Assembly: GCA_038234815.1 (NCBI GenBank)
Contig: JBBQSU010000003.1
Coordinates: forward strand, 1 to 63,894
DNA from: JBBQSU01 sp038234815
Lineage (GTDB): Bacteria > Planctomycetota > Phycisphaerae > Tepidisphaerales > Tepidisphaeraceae
Direction: 5' to 3'
DNA length: 63,894 bases
Positions within the stretch are counted from its first letter, which is position 1, and every line of letters starts with the position of its first letter. The notes beneath the pieces are model-generated. The model was not told the origin of the DNA and made no database searches. It saw nothing but the letters and a program-made list of their open reading frames with translations. This document shows positions 16,388 through 24,550 of this stretch, in pieces. The position numbers were made by a program, and so were the translations under genes.

Positions 16388-17605
16388 TCAGGGGGTTACT
16401 TTCGGGCTGGGTTGCCCGGCATCAGGAACAGCAGGCGCGGTCGTGGGCTGGGTGGCGGACTTGGGGATTTCGATTTCAACTTTCGCGCGATTGGCGATAT
16501 CGGCCAGGGTCTTGCCCGGCTTCAAATGGCCCTGGGCATAGATGGAAACCTTGGCACTGCCGAACTGATTAGAAACGACGATCAACCGCTCGGCTTGGAA
16601 CGCCGGATGAACGTATTGCTTGAACAAGTCCATGTCTTTTTCCTCGATCGTGATGCCGGCGGGGAGGTCCATCGCGCCGGGGTGCGCTCCGGGCGAGCCG
16701 AAGTACATCATGATCTTCCCCTCTTCGTCAAAAAGCTGGACGTTATAGAAACCGGCATCGACCACATATAACACGCCGTCCGATGCCAGCGCCATGTGCT
16801 TCGGTCGAGCCAGGAATCCCGGGGTTGTGCCGGCCTCACCGAAGGCCATCAGAAGCGCACCGTCCGGCGAAAACTTCTGCACGCGACACTTCATTACGTC
16901 GTCTACGATAACATTGCCGTCCTTGTCGCAGATGACCTTGATCGGCTGGATGAATTTCCCATCTTCCCCGCCCGGCTCACCAATCTTAAGGATTTCCTGG
17001 CCCGTCGCCCGGTTCATCGCATGGACACACTGTCCCTTGGAATCAGCTACATATAAGCGGTCTCGAAATGCGCAGACACTGACCGGATGCATTCCGGGTA
17101 GGGGGATATTTTGGACGAATCGATCCTTCGCATCAAACACCACAATTGCCGACTGGACCGGATCGACGACGTACTTAATCCCTTCGGGAGTGATGCTGAT
17201 ATCTACCGCTTTGGATACCTTGCCCTCGCCGACGGCACCCATCAGGCGGGTTTGCTGATTTTTGATATCCAGGACGATGATGCCATTCCCACGAACGTCG
17301 GTGACATAAATGGCACCGTTGTGCATGGCCACGCCGTAGGGCTTGGACACCTCGACTGATGAATCCTGTTCCTTGCCGTAGATGGTATCTTCAAAACTCG
17401 ATCGAGCAGGTGCGATATCGGTCGATGAATTAAGACTGAGGAGGAACTGGATCCGGGGTTCGTCCGGGGCGACCGGCCAGAAGGCGTAGTTCTTGACTAC
17501 CGGCGCTTCGGGAGGCTTCTTATTGGCACAACCGGTGAGGAAAGAGAGGCCAAGAACCAAACCGGCGGTCAGCAAGGGAGTGAAAGGGTTGAACCGGTAC
17601 GACAT
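16388..17605 (-). CDS. NHL-repeat beta-propeller lipoprotein 2
   Basis: A 405-residue lipoprotein with lipobox FLTGC (Cys about residue 26). The mature part opens with FWPVAPDEPRIQFLLSLN, closely echoing the WPTPPEKPRVKYVG opening of the other NHL protein in the operon, and continues with about six propeller blades (GAIYVTDVRGNGIIVLDI, DRLYVADSKGQCVHAM, GVLYVVDAGFYNVQLFD). The C-terminal 40 residues are Pro/Ala/Thr-rich. AAAGGAG lies 7 bases before the ATG at 17605. Probably an outer-membrane-attached partner of the cytochromes. Confidence 0.88.
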   Translation of the reverse strand: MSYRFNPFTPLLTAGLVLGLSFLTGCANKKPPEAPVVKNYAFWPVAPDEPRIQFLLSLNSSTDIAPARSSFEDTIYGKEQDSSVEVSKPYGVAMHNGAIYVTDVRGNGIIVLDIKNQQTRLMGAVGEGKVSKAVDISITPEGIKYVVDPVQSAIVVFDAKDRFVQNIPLPGMHPVSVCAFRDRLYVADSKGQCVHAMNRATGQEILKIGEPGGEDGKFIQPIKVICDKDGNVIVDDVMKCRVQKFSPDGALLMAFGEAGTTPGFLARPKHMALASDGVLYVVDAGFYNVQLFDEEGKIMMYFGSPGAHPGAMDLPAGITIEEKDMDLFKQYVHPAFQAERLIVVSNQFGSAKVSIYAQGHLKPGKTLADIANRAKVEIEIPKSATQPTTAPAVPDAGQPSPKVTP

Positions 17606-17714
17606 GATTGACTCCTTTGCCTTCACTTGCTCGACCATCATCCGTGGACTTCGTATACTAGGTTAGTTAATAGGGCGGTGCGGGGCAGAGACAGAACCAA
17701 GTTTTGTGTTAGTC

Positions 17715-17746
17715 GCCGGCGGGTGTGGCTCACGCCCCCCGCCGGC
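17715..17746 (-). promoter_or_regulatory. Stable hairpin in the cytochrome operon
   Basis: Arms GCCGGCGGG (17715-17723) and CCCGCCGGC (17738-17746) between the tetraheme and NHL genes. No T-run follows on the minus strand, so it looks more like an mRNA-stabilising or attenuating stem, allowing a high level of the first gene relative to the rest, than a full terminator. Confidence 0.5.
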
Positions 17747-17764
17747 GGCTGCTGTTTTCGGGCA

Positions 17765-18484
17765 TTACTTCGCGTGACAGGACAAGCAGAGCTTGCTGGC
17801 GCTGTTGGTCCCGCGGAGCAGGCCACTTTCAAAGCCCGCGCCGTTGTGAACGTCATGGCAAGTCGTGCAACCGACCACCATTCTGGTCTTGGTGACGGTA
17901 GTGCCCGTGCGGTCGACATAAGCCGGCAAGGCGACGCCCGTGTCAACCAGACGCAGACCACCGGCAGTCACTGTTGCCAGAGGCTGGTAGGCGTAGTGCC
18001 CACTGTAGGCCTTCATTTCGTCGTATTGGGTGCTCAGCCCGACCGGATGGTCGTTGTTGAGGTTGGTGCCCAGGTTGAAGCCACCCTGTGCATCGGGGTT
18101 CTGCAACTTCTGGCTGCCGGTCCGGCCGCCGAAGCTGTCCAGGGCCACCGTGCCGTCATGGCAGCTCAAGCACAGACGGCTCAGGCCGTCCATCTTGTCC
18201 TGACCACCGGTCGTGGTGCCCAAGTCGATCTTCGAACCATTCGGCTGCAAGACAGTATTGCCGTGCAGGGTGTAGGTCGCAGTCGACAGTTCATGGTTCC
18301 AGAGACGCCCGGTCAGGTCCGCAGCAATGGCGTTGTGCGGTGTATGACAGGGTTTGCAAATTTCACCGTCGCTCCATGTCCATGACTTAAAGTCATGGGC
18401 GGTGCCGGTGATGCCTTCAGACGCAAGAGAAAAACTGACCATCAGCATAGAAAGCGTGACAGTCAGCATAGCGATGTTCTTCAT
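17765..18484 (-). CDS. Secreted tetraheme c-type cytochrome, first gene of the conduit operon
   Basis: A 239-residue exported protein: signal peptide MKNIAMLTVTLSMLMVSF then LASEG, and four CXXCH motifs (CKPCH about residue 43, then CLSCH, CTTCH and CLSCH at the very C-terminus). Size, haem number and secretion fit the class of small multihaem cytochromes that includes filament-forming OmcE of Geobacter; assignment to that class is inference. The whole protein is homologous to the first 220 residues of the dodecaheme protein at the other end of the operon. AAAGGAG precedes the ATG at 18484. A strong sigma-54 promoter match lies 106 bases upstream, so this gene is the most promoter-proximal and probably most abundant product. 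Confidence 0.92.
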   Translation of the reverse strand: MKNIAMLTVTLSMLMVSFSLASEGITGTAHDFKSWTWSDGEICKPCHTPHNAIAADLTGRLWNHELSTATYTLHGNTVLQPNGSKIDLGTTTGGQDKMDGLSRLCLSCHDGTVALDSFGGRTGSQKLQNPDAQGGFNLGTNLNNDHPVGLSTQYDEMKAYSGHYAYQPLATVTAGGLRLVDTGVALPAYVDRTGTTVTKTRMVVGCTTCHDVHNGAGFESGLLRGTNSASKLCLSCHAK

Positions 18485-18589
18485 AACGATCTCCTTTTCA
18501 TCCCCATCCTCCCCGCGAGCCCGTTCGCGCTTCGGATGAGACTTTGGTGCGGCTCTACCCCGCACCGACCTATTAACTGACTCTCCTCA

Positions 18590-18605
18590 GGCAAGTGCCG
18601 TACCA
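18590..18605 (-). promoter_or_regulatory. Sigma-54 promoter of the cytochrome operon
   Basis: On the minus strand the sequence reads TGGTACGGCACTTGCC, against the consensus TGGCACG-N4-TTGCW: the GG of the -24 element and the GC of the -12 element have the required spacing and only two positions differ. Transcription would start near 18579, leaving a leader of about 95 bases that contains a small hairpin (GGTGCGG/CCGCACC). The divergent gene next door encodes a sigma-54 activator. Confidence 0.72.
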
Positions 18606-18637
18606 GAGCCGGCAATCCCCAAAAAGCCCACAAAAGC

Positions 18638-18667
18638 TGCGAAAAGCCGACGAATCGGTTTTTCGCA
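18638..18667. promoter_or_regulatory. Candidate activator-binding dyad 1
   Basis: Arms TGCGAAAAGCCGA and TCGGTTTTTCGCA around a 4-base centre, one mismatch. Its centre is about 55 bases upstream of the sigma-54 promoter. A second dyad with the same TGCGAA start lies at 18732-18748. Confidence 0.5.
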
Positions 18668-18731
18668 TCTGCTCTGTCCGCTTGCCCAATCTTGAATCCG
18701 GGAAGCACTCGCCAAACTCTCTCCCGCAAAA

Positions 18732-18748
18732 GCGAATGACATATTCGC
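18732..18748. promoter_or_regulatory. Candidate activator-binding dyad 2
   Basis: Arms GCGAAT and ATTCGC around 5 bases, about 140 bases upstream of the sigma-54 promoter and 136 bases before the activator gene, so it could serve both activation of the cytochromes and autoregulation. Confidence 0.4.
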
Positions 18749-18883
18749 ACTAGCCAAGTGGGGATTCTTGACCACAACAGGCGGTGAAATCGGACTTTCA
18801 TGGTAAATTAAAGTCCAAAATCGCACCCGGTCGGTCCGCATCCGCCGGCAAACGATAGACCGACGCCCGAACAACAAACGACC

Positions 18884-20275
18884 ATGCCCAAAACCCTTCT
18901 CATCGCCGAAGACGAACAAGTCCTTCGTCAGTCCATGGCCGAGGTCCTTACCGACGAAGGATATGAAGTCCTTCAAGCCGCCAACGGCCGCGAAGCGTAC
19001 GACATCGTTCTGCAGCGACCGATCGACCTGGTGCTGACCGACATCCGTATGCCGGAAATGGACGGCCTGAGTCTCTTGGCGCTGCTCAAAAAAACCCAAC
19101 CCCAAATGCCCGTCCTGGTCATCACCGCGTTCGGAACGGTGGAAAGCGCCGTCGGTGCCATGCGGCAGGGGGCCTTTGACTATCTCCTCAAGCCCGTCCA
19201 GCTCGACGACGTTATTCGGCAAGTCCAGCGCGCACTGGATTTTGTCCCCATCGCCCAGGCCCAGCGACTGACCACCGCCGAGCTGGGGCGCGAAAGTTCC
19301 TTTCATGATCTCGTCGGCGAAGCCAGATCGATGGCCCGCCTGTTCGAAACCGTCAAAAAACTCTCGACCGTCAAAAGCAACGTGCTGATCATCGGTGAAT
19401 CGGGGACGGGGAAGGAACTCTTCGCCCGGGCGATTCATTACAATGGCCAGACCAAGGAGAAGCCGTTCCTGGCCGTCAATTGCGGCGCCATCCCCGCAAG
19501 CCTCATCGAAAGCGAGCTTTTTGGCTACCGTCGCGGGGCGTTCACCGGCGCGATCCGGGACAAGGTCGGCTACTTCGAGGCCGCCAACGGTGGCTCGCTA
19601 TTTCTCGACGAAATTTCCACCATGCCCGTCAGCGTCCAAAGCTCGCTCCTGCGCGTGCTGGAAGAAAAAGTCGTCGTCCCCGTCGGTGACACCCATCCCC
19701 GACCCATCGACGTCCGTGTGATCGCCGCTTCCAACCGCGACCTCGAACAGATGGTCGAAGAAAAATCTTTCCGCGAAGACCTTCTTTACAGGCTCAACGT
19801 CGTCAAGCTCCAGTTGCCCCCGTTGCGCCAGCGCAAGGAAGACATCCCGCTTCTGGTCAATCACTTTCTTCAAAAGTACATGGTTGAAATGGGCAAGCAG
19901 GTGCTGGGCATCAGCAATGGTGCCATGCGCGCCCTGCTCAATCACGGCTGGCGCGGCAACGTCCGCGAATTGGAAAACGTCATCGAACGGGCCGTCATCT
20001 TCGCCGAAGGCCGGCAGGTCGGCGTCGAAGACCTTCCCTTCGACACCCACGGCGTCACCGACGACGTGACCGAAGACCTGAAGGAAGCGCTTGCCATGTT
20101 CGAGCGCCAGCACATCCTGTACAGCCTGCGCAGGCACAACTACGACAAGGCCGAAACCGCCAAGCACCTGCAAATCGGCGTCTCCAGCCTCTATCGCAAG
20201 ATGGACGAACTGAACATTCCAAAGAACTACGGCGAAACCGGCTCGCCGGCCGAATCGCCTAATCCTGCCCCCTAA
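18884..20275 (+). CDS. NtrC-family sigma-54 response regulator
   Basis: A 463-residue regulator with three domains in order: receiver (acceptor Asp53 in VLTDIRMP), AAA+ sigma-54 interaction domain (Walker A GESGTGKE at 171-178, GAFTGA loop at 218-223, Walker B region GGSLFLDEIS) and a Fis-type helix-turn-helix (AETAKHLQIGVSSLYRKMDEL). The intact GAFTGA motif shows it can act on sigma-54 polymerase. No histidine kinase is adjacent. It is divergent from the cytochrome operon, whose upstream region has a sigma-54 promoter and two dyads; regulation of that operon is the natural inference. No clear ribosome site lies before the ATG. Confidence 0.95.
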   Translation: MPKTLLIAEDEQVLRQSMAEVLTDEGYEVLQAANGREAYDIVLQRPIDLVLTDIRMPEMDGLSLLALLKKTQPQMPVLVITAFGTVESAVGAMRQGAFDYLLKPVQLDDVIRQVQRALDFVPIAQAQRLTTAELGRESSFHDLVGEARSMARLFETVKKLSTVKSNVLIIGESGTGKELFARAIHYNGQTKEKPFLAVNCGAIPASLIESELFGYRRGAFTGAIRDKVGYFEAANGGSLFLDEISTMPVSVQSSLLRVLEEKVVVPVGDTHPRPIDVRVIAASNRDLEQMVEEKSFREDLLYRLNVVKLQLPPLRQRKEDIPLLVNHFLQKYMVEMGKQVLGISNGAMRALLNHGWRGNVRELENVIERAVIFAEGRQVGVEDLPFDTHGVTDDVTEDLKEALAMFERQHILYSLRRHNYDKAETAKHLQIGVSSLYRKMDELNIPKNYGETGSPAESPNPAP

Positions 20276-20314
20276 CGCCTCGCCCGCGCAAGGCGTGATA
20301 CTCTGGTCCCGGCT

Positions 20315-21427
20315 TCAATTCACCGGCAATGCCAGGTCCGTCAGTTCCACCGGCACCTTGATGATCCGCGTTTCCGTCGGCATCTCGATCATCCATTTCA
20401 CCGGCGCCCCGCGGTTGGTGTCCCCACTATAGGTGATCGTGTATTCGTTATACCCGTTGCCCCCGCCATTGCTGCCTCCGCCATTATAACTAAGCGGCCG
20501 ATTCTGCTCGTCCAACAACTGCGCGGTCTGAAGCAGGCTCCAAACGTCGTTATTTTCCTCGTCACGCGACATGCTGATCTTCACCTCGTAGCGCGGGTTA
20601 TTCGCGTCCCCGGACTTCTTCATGCCCTGATACGTGATCGTCGTCGATCCCATCGCCTTCGGTTCGCTCTTGGCGTCCAGCTTGTCCACCGCCAATGTGT
20701 CGTATTTGTCGGCCGCGCGGCATTGCAGCGTGAACTTCAGCTTGGTGATCTTTGTAGCGGTCTGATCGGTCCGCTTGAGCGGAATCGTCGTATTGTAAAG
20801 GAACGTTCGTTCCCGGCCGCTACCACCAAAATACATGTTGCGATTCCCTTTGTTGTCCGGCACCATCGAGTTGCCCTTGTCGTCGGTCGCTTCGTCCACC
20901 TTCGGCGCCATGAAATTCACGACGCGCACGGCAGGATCGACATACACCATGCACTGGATGTATGCCCCGCCTTGGGCGTTGTCCGGGTCCATGTAGTTCA
21001 GCGTTTGATTGAAGCTGAACGAATTGGCGATGACGTAGAACCCGTTTGAACCCGCCTGCGGCAATTTCGCCGGCGTCTTGCGATTGCTATACCTGCCCTG
21101 CTGCTGAAGCGAGATCCGCTTGGGATTGTTCCCGCCTTGGTTCTGCACCGTCAGCTCGAGCTTGGCGCACAGGGGTTGCACCACTTCCCAGAACGGCTTG
21201 GCCTGCACGTTCAGGTCTATCGGAAACTGCATCGTGTCCTGATCCCACAGATTATTCTGCACGCTGAACTTGATCCCCGCCTGCTTGGCGATGGCATCAA
21301 AAATCTCCTCGGGAAGCGCCTGCTTCAGATCCACCGTAATGGGCGTGACCGGCACCGGCGGGGTCTCAGCCCGCGTGCCCGACACTACCAGCAAGCCCGC
21401 CAAAACCGCCGCCAGTCGAACCGCCAT
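20315..21427 (-). CDS. Secreted protein with an STN-like N-terminal domain
   Basis: A 370-residue exported protein (signal MAVRLAAVLAGLLVVSG then TRAET). Residues about 35-110 (ITVDLKQALPEEIFDAIAKQ, then strands up to LELTVQ) resemble the STN fold found at the N-terminus of secretins and TonB receptors. The rest is beta-rich with a Gly/Asn loop (SYNGGGSNGGGNGYNE) and no recognised motif. GGAGG lies 13 bases before the ATG at 21427; an in-frame GTG at 21436 is an alternative start. Element copy 2 lies immediately upstream in the same orientation. Function unknown. Confidence 0.7.
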   Translation of the reverse strand: MAVRLAAVLAGLLVVSGTRAETPPVPVTPITVDLKQALPEEIFDAIAKQAGIKFSVQNNLWDQDTMQFPIDLNVQAKPFWEVVQPLCAKLELTVQNQGGNNPKRISLQQQGRYSNRKTPAKLPQAGSNGFYVIANSFSFNQTLNYMDPDNAQGGAYIQCMVYVDPAVRVVNFMAPKVDEATDDKGNSMVPDNKGNRNMYFGGSGRERTFLYNTTIPLKRTDQTATKITKLKFTLQCRAADKYDTLAVDKLDAKSEPKAMGSTTITYQGMKKSGDANNPRYEVKISMSRDEENNDVWSLLQTAQLLDEQNRPLSYNGGGSNGGGNGYNEYTITYSGDTNRGAPVKWMIEMPTETRIIKVPVELTDLALPVN

Positions 21428-21569
21428 CGAATTCACAAAACCTCCCGCGTTGAAGAATAGAGTTATGGAACAACTGCATCCTAACTCGCAGCCCGACAAT
21501 AAAAAGCCGCCAGCCCGGAAATCAGACGCCAGACAGGCGAAACTAAACGAGGAGACAAGCATTCTTGAG

Positions 21570-22417
21570 CGGGCGTATCGCGCGGTTGTAGCAACGCGGT
21601 CGCACTCCCGCCTTCGATGCGCCCGACGAGAGCGAGCGAGGGGATCACCAACAAAGGCCAGCGCGCCGCTCTTCTCCCATCAGGTAACGGGCGAGCCGGA
21701 AATGGCCGACGGCCATTTGATGTCGCCCCGCGCCGCCAAGACCCTGTCCCGCGCAGGACGCCCTGTTTTGTACACACTTGGGTGCCGCGGGCCGGATTTC
21801 GTCGAATATCAGGCAAATTTGCATATTTCGCGTCCGTTTGGATCGAAAAAGGGGGTCCAAAGGGGGTCCCAAAGAGGTCCCTTTGGGGTCCCGTGGGTGT
21901 CACAGAGAGGTCGTTTCCGGGCTTGGCTGGGTACCTGGGAGGTCCGGTTTGTTGCGCCCCTCCGATGCCGTCGAGGAAAGAAAGCCCAGAGGGGTAAACG
22001 CCCGCGGCTTGACGCGCATTTGTGACTCCGGCTTCGCCAGACGATATCCCCGGTCCGAACTCAAGTTCGCGCGATGAGCGCGCCGCGCAAGCACGAGCGA
22101 CCAACGTGGCATCTGTACATCCGGCTTTGCTGGAGCATTCCCCCGGGCCGAACCCGCGGCCGCGCAGTGAACGCGCCTCACAGGCCCGCGCGGCTGGATA
22201 GACGACCATGAGAATAATCTGCTCGTTGATCATAAAGATACTCCTCTACCCTTAGGGCCTTTAAGGGCCAACGGTGCGCGAATTGGCGCTTTTTCGCGCA
22301 ACTCGGAGTGCTCCAAAATGCAGCTAAGCATCTGCAAATAAAAGGTTTGTAAAAAATATTATTTTTCCTGGAAGGGGTCAAATCTTGGTGCGCTTTTTGG
22401 CGCCCAAAAGCGCACCA
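21570..22417 (-). repeat. Dispersed palindromic leader element, copy 2
   Basis: Minus-strand copy. P1 is at 22386-22417, P2 at 22273-22302, AGAGGAG-TATCTTT-ATG ends at 22231, and the GGGACC-CTTT repeats are at 21846-21893. The element's frame (ATG at 22233) is open to 21481, 250 residues, and ends 54 bases before the STN protein start. Between the start and the conserved core it carries two imperfect tandem copies of a unit of about 96 bases (each with a GFGPG- or EFGPG-like coding segment) absent from copy 1 and present once in copy 3. From about 22000 down to 21570 it aligns with copy 1 without gaps over more than 130 codons, with both synonymous and amino-acid-changing differences. P1 faces a mannosidase gene remnant. 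Confidence 0.8.
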
Positions 22418-22504
22418 ATTTCGCTCGGGGTCTCCAACGCCACGGGGAAGGTCGGCGAGATCGGTGGGGAGTGTAGCCCTCCATTGTGCCGGCGAAACCA
22501 CCGA

Positions 22505-22618
22505 TCCGAACCGCGACAACAATGTGGAAATCGCCTCCGCCAGCCCGTCTTCCCACGTCCATTGCCAGATCGGATCGAGATGGGCGTTGCAGACCAGGTG
22601 TACGGTCTTGGGGGCTGT
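22505..22618 (-). pseudogene. GH38 alpha-mannosidase N-terminal remnant
   Basis: The minus strand encodes PKTVHLVCNAHLDPIWQWTW followed by EDGLAEAISTLLSRF, the start of the catalytic domain of a family 38 alpha-mannosidase with the zinc/catalytic HLDPIW motif. No start codon fits before it, and after LLSRF the sequence no longer resembles the family and runs into the P1 palindrome of element copy 2 about 90 bases on. The remainder of the enzyme is not on the other side of the element. It is a broken gene, possibly truncated by the element's arrival. Confidence 0.7.
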
Positions 22619-22641
22619 ACAGATTATCCGTTGATGGCAAA

Positions 22642-23610
22642 ATGGCCCGGATGAGTTTGGCGCATCCCTATCCGTTTGATCCGAGTTACGGTTACACGTT
22701 GGAAACGCTGCTGAAGGTTGCCCCGCCGGCGACCCAGCCTGCGGATTTTGAACGCTTCTGGCGCGACACTTATGCGCAGGCGATGGGCATCGATTTGCGG
22801 CTCGAAAAGCGGGCGATTCATTCCCCGCGGGCCGATGTCGAGCTTTACGAAGTTCGTTACGATTCGTGGGATGGTTTTCGGATCGGGGCCTGGCTGACGG
22901 TGCCGAAGGGGCAAAGCGTGCAATGCGGGGTAGTGGAGGGGCATGGGTATGGCGGGCGTGAGGCCGCCGACTTCGATCAGCCGGGTCCGGCCGCGGTGAC
23001 AATCTTCCCGTGTGCGCGCGGGTTTCACCTATCCGCGGACCCGCGTCTGCCTGACAATGGGGCGCAGCATGTCGTCTACGGGATCGAATCGAAAGAGACG
23101 TACATTCACCGTGGCTGCGTGGTGGACTATTGGCTGGGGGCCTCAGCGCTGCTGGCGATGTTTCCGAATGTGGCTGGCTGCTTGCATTATAAAGGGGGCA
23201 GTTTCGGCGGGGGAATCGGCGCGATGATGCTGCCGTGGGATGCGCGTTTCACGGGCGCGTATCTGGGGGTGCCCAGCTTCGGGAATCACCCGCTGCGCTT
23301 GCAGGTGCCGTGTGTGGGCAGCGGGGAAGCGGTGCGCATGTATTGGCAGAAGCGGCCGGAAGTGACGGAAGTCCTGCGCTATTTCGATTCGGCGACCAGC
23401 GCGTCGTTTATCCGAGTTCCCGTGCTGGTCGTTGCGGCGCTGTTCGACCCTGCGGTCTGCCCGCAGGGGCAGTTTTCGGTGTACAACGCGCTGGTATGCA
23501 AGAAGGAGCTGTGCCCGCGTCGGGCGGCGCATTTCGAGTATCCCGGGCAGATCGCCGACGATCTGAAAATCCATCGGCGGGTGAAGGAATGGTTTAGCGG
23601 ATCGTTTTAG
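22642..23610 (+). CDS. Acetylxylan esterase / cephalosporin-C deacetylase family esterase
   Basis: A 322-residue alpha/beta hydrolase of the AXE1 carbohydrate-esterase type, removing acetyl groups from sugars. Features: FERFWRDTYAQA near the N-terminus, GVVEGHGYGG oxyanion region, nucleophile Ser in GGSFGGG, the DPAVCPQGQFSVYNAL acid segment and HFEYPGQ with the catalytic His. The cap region is as expected for the family. The ATG at 22642 (or 22651) fits the N-terminus; no ribosome site precedes it. No signal peptide is seen, so the enzyme is probably cytosolic. It is divergent from the mannosidase remnant, suggesting a former glycan-use locus. Confidence 0.85.
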   Translation: MARMSLAHPYPFDPSYGYTLETLLKVAPPATQPADFERFWRDTYAQAMGIDLRLEKRAIHSPRADVELYEVRYDSWDGFRIGAWLTVPKGQSVQCGVVEGHGYGGREAADFDQPGPAAVTIFPCARGFHLSADPRLPDNGAQHVVYGIESKETYIHRGCVVDYWLGASALLAMFPNVAGCLHYKGGSFGGGIGAMMLPWDARFTGAYLGVPSFGNHPLRLQVPCVGSGEAVRMYWQKRPEVTEVLRYFDSATSASFIRVPVLVVAALFDPAVCPQGQFSVYNALVCKKELCPRRAAHFEYPGQIADDLKIHRRVKEWFSGSF

Positions 23611-23679
23611 AGTTCGGCAAATGGCAGCGGAAATGGATGGGAAGTTTCCGCTTGGCGGTCGTGCCTCTACAATGTCAGC

Positions 23680-23997
23680 ATGAAATTTGGCCGGATCAAA
23701 CGTCAGCACGGCCGGATCGGGGGCTTGGATAAACTGCTGGACCGGATCGTCAAGAACTGTCCGCACGTCAGCCGAATCGTGCCCGGCCGCATCAAGGTGC
23801 GTCGCGGGAAATCGCCCAGCCGGTTCAGCGTGCAATATCCGACGCCCGCCGGGCTGAAATGCCAGTTTACTTCGACGGGGACGGTTCAAGAGGTTTTCAT
23901 CATCCTGGTCAATATGCACCCGTCGCTGGACATGAGTAATTACGCAAATGACCCACGAATCAAAGAAATCCAGCAGATCGCCGACGATTTCCTATAG
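23680..23997 (+). CDS. Small conserved hypothetical protein, DUF2103-like
   Basis: A 105-residue basic protein with HGRIGGLDKLLDRI, HVSRIVPGRIKVRR and GTVQEVFII segments that remind me of the DUF2103 family of predicted metal-binding proteins; I am not certain of that assignment. TACAAT at 23668-23673 ends six bases before the ATG and no ribosome site exists, so the transcript is probably leaderless. Confidence 0.6.
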   Translation: MKFGRIKRQHGRIGGLDKLLDRIVKNCPHVSRIVPGRIKVRRGKSPSRFSVQYPTPAGLKCQFTSTGTVQEVFIILVNMHPSLDMSNYANDPRIKEIQQIADDFL

Positions 23998-24092
23998 CTA
24001 CGTCCGTTGTCCAGCAGAGCGACAGGCCAGGAGGAAGCGAATGAAATGTTGCGAGGGATTATCGCACTGATCCACCTTTGCGAGTTCGAAAA

Positions 24093-24215
24093 ATGTGTTT
24101 TACTGAACGCGAAGTTCGTTGCCCGGGTTGCGGAATTGGCTTCATGCGCGATGATGTCTACGAGACCGTGGAAAAGCTGAAAGCTTTTGTCTGGGCGGAC
24201 CGGGGCGAGCGATAA
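24093..24215 (+). CDS. Small 40-residue protein with CPGCG motif
   Basis: An ATG at 24093 opens a 40-residue frame containing REVRCPGCGIGFM, a single CXXC knuckle like half a zinc ribbon, followed by a charged helix ending WADRGER. It ends 6 bases before the next small gene. No ribosome site is visible, so expression is uncertain. Confidence 0.35.
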   Translation: MCFTEREVRCPGCGIGFMRDDVYETVEKLKAFVWADRGER

Positions 24216-24221
24216 ATAAAG

Positions 24222-24485
24222 ATGAAATTCGGTTTCCGCATACCTTCCATCCGCAAACGCATCGCTGCCCGCACGTCGGTGAAGCGATATGTGCGGCATA
24301 GCCTGGGCGTCAAAGCGCCGAGGGGCTGGGGTTGGCTGACGAATCCAAAGAGGGCGGCGTACAACCGAGTCTACAACCGAACCACGTTTGGAGTGGGGCG
24401 GGGTTGTCTGGTTATGATCGGGATTGCTGTCATCCCAGTGGCGGCGATGTTGGCGCCGCTGTGGATGTGGATGCGATACCGGTGA
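24222..24485 (+). CDS. Small basic membrane-anchored conserved protein
   Basis: An 87-residue protein: a strongly basic N-terminal part (RKRIAARTSVKRYVRHSLG, then KAPRGWGWLTNPKRAAYNRV) and a C-terminal hydrophobic segment (GCLVMIGIAVIPVAAMLAPL). Proteins with this RHSLG-KAPRGWGWLTNP pattern recur, in my memory, in unrelated bacteria and mobile regions, but no function is known to me. It follows the 40-residue frame by 6 bases. Confidence 0.6.
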   Translation: MKFGFRIPSIRKRIAARTSVKRYVRHSLGVKAPRGWGWLTNPKRAAYNRVYNRTTFGVGRGCLVMIGIAVIPVAAMLAPLWMWMRYR

Positions 24486-24550
24486 CGTCGTTATGTCAGC
24501 GGGTGTAGCCGTCGAGGGAACGGCAGCCATTGGCGGGGTATACAGGGATT

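Noticed and set aside
21481..22233. 250-residue frame of element copy 2 as an ordinary protein gene
   Set aside because: Codon-level conservation is mixed, other frames are open too, and copy 3 reads the core in another frame.
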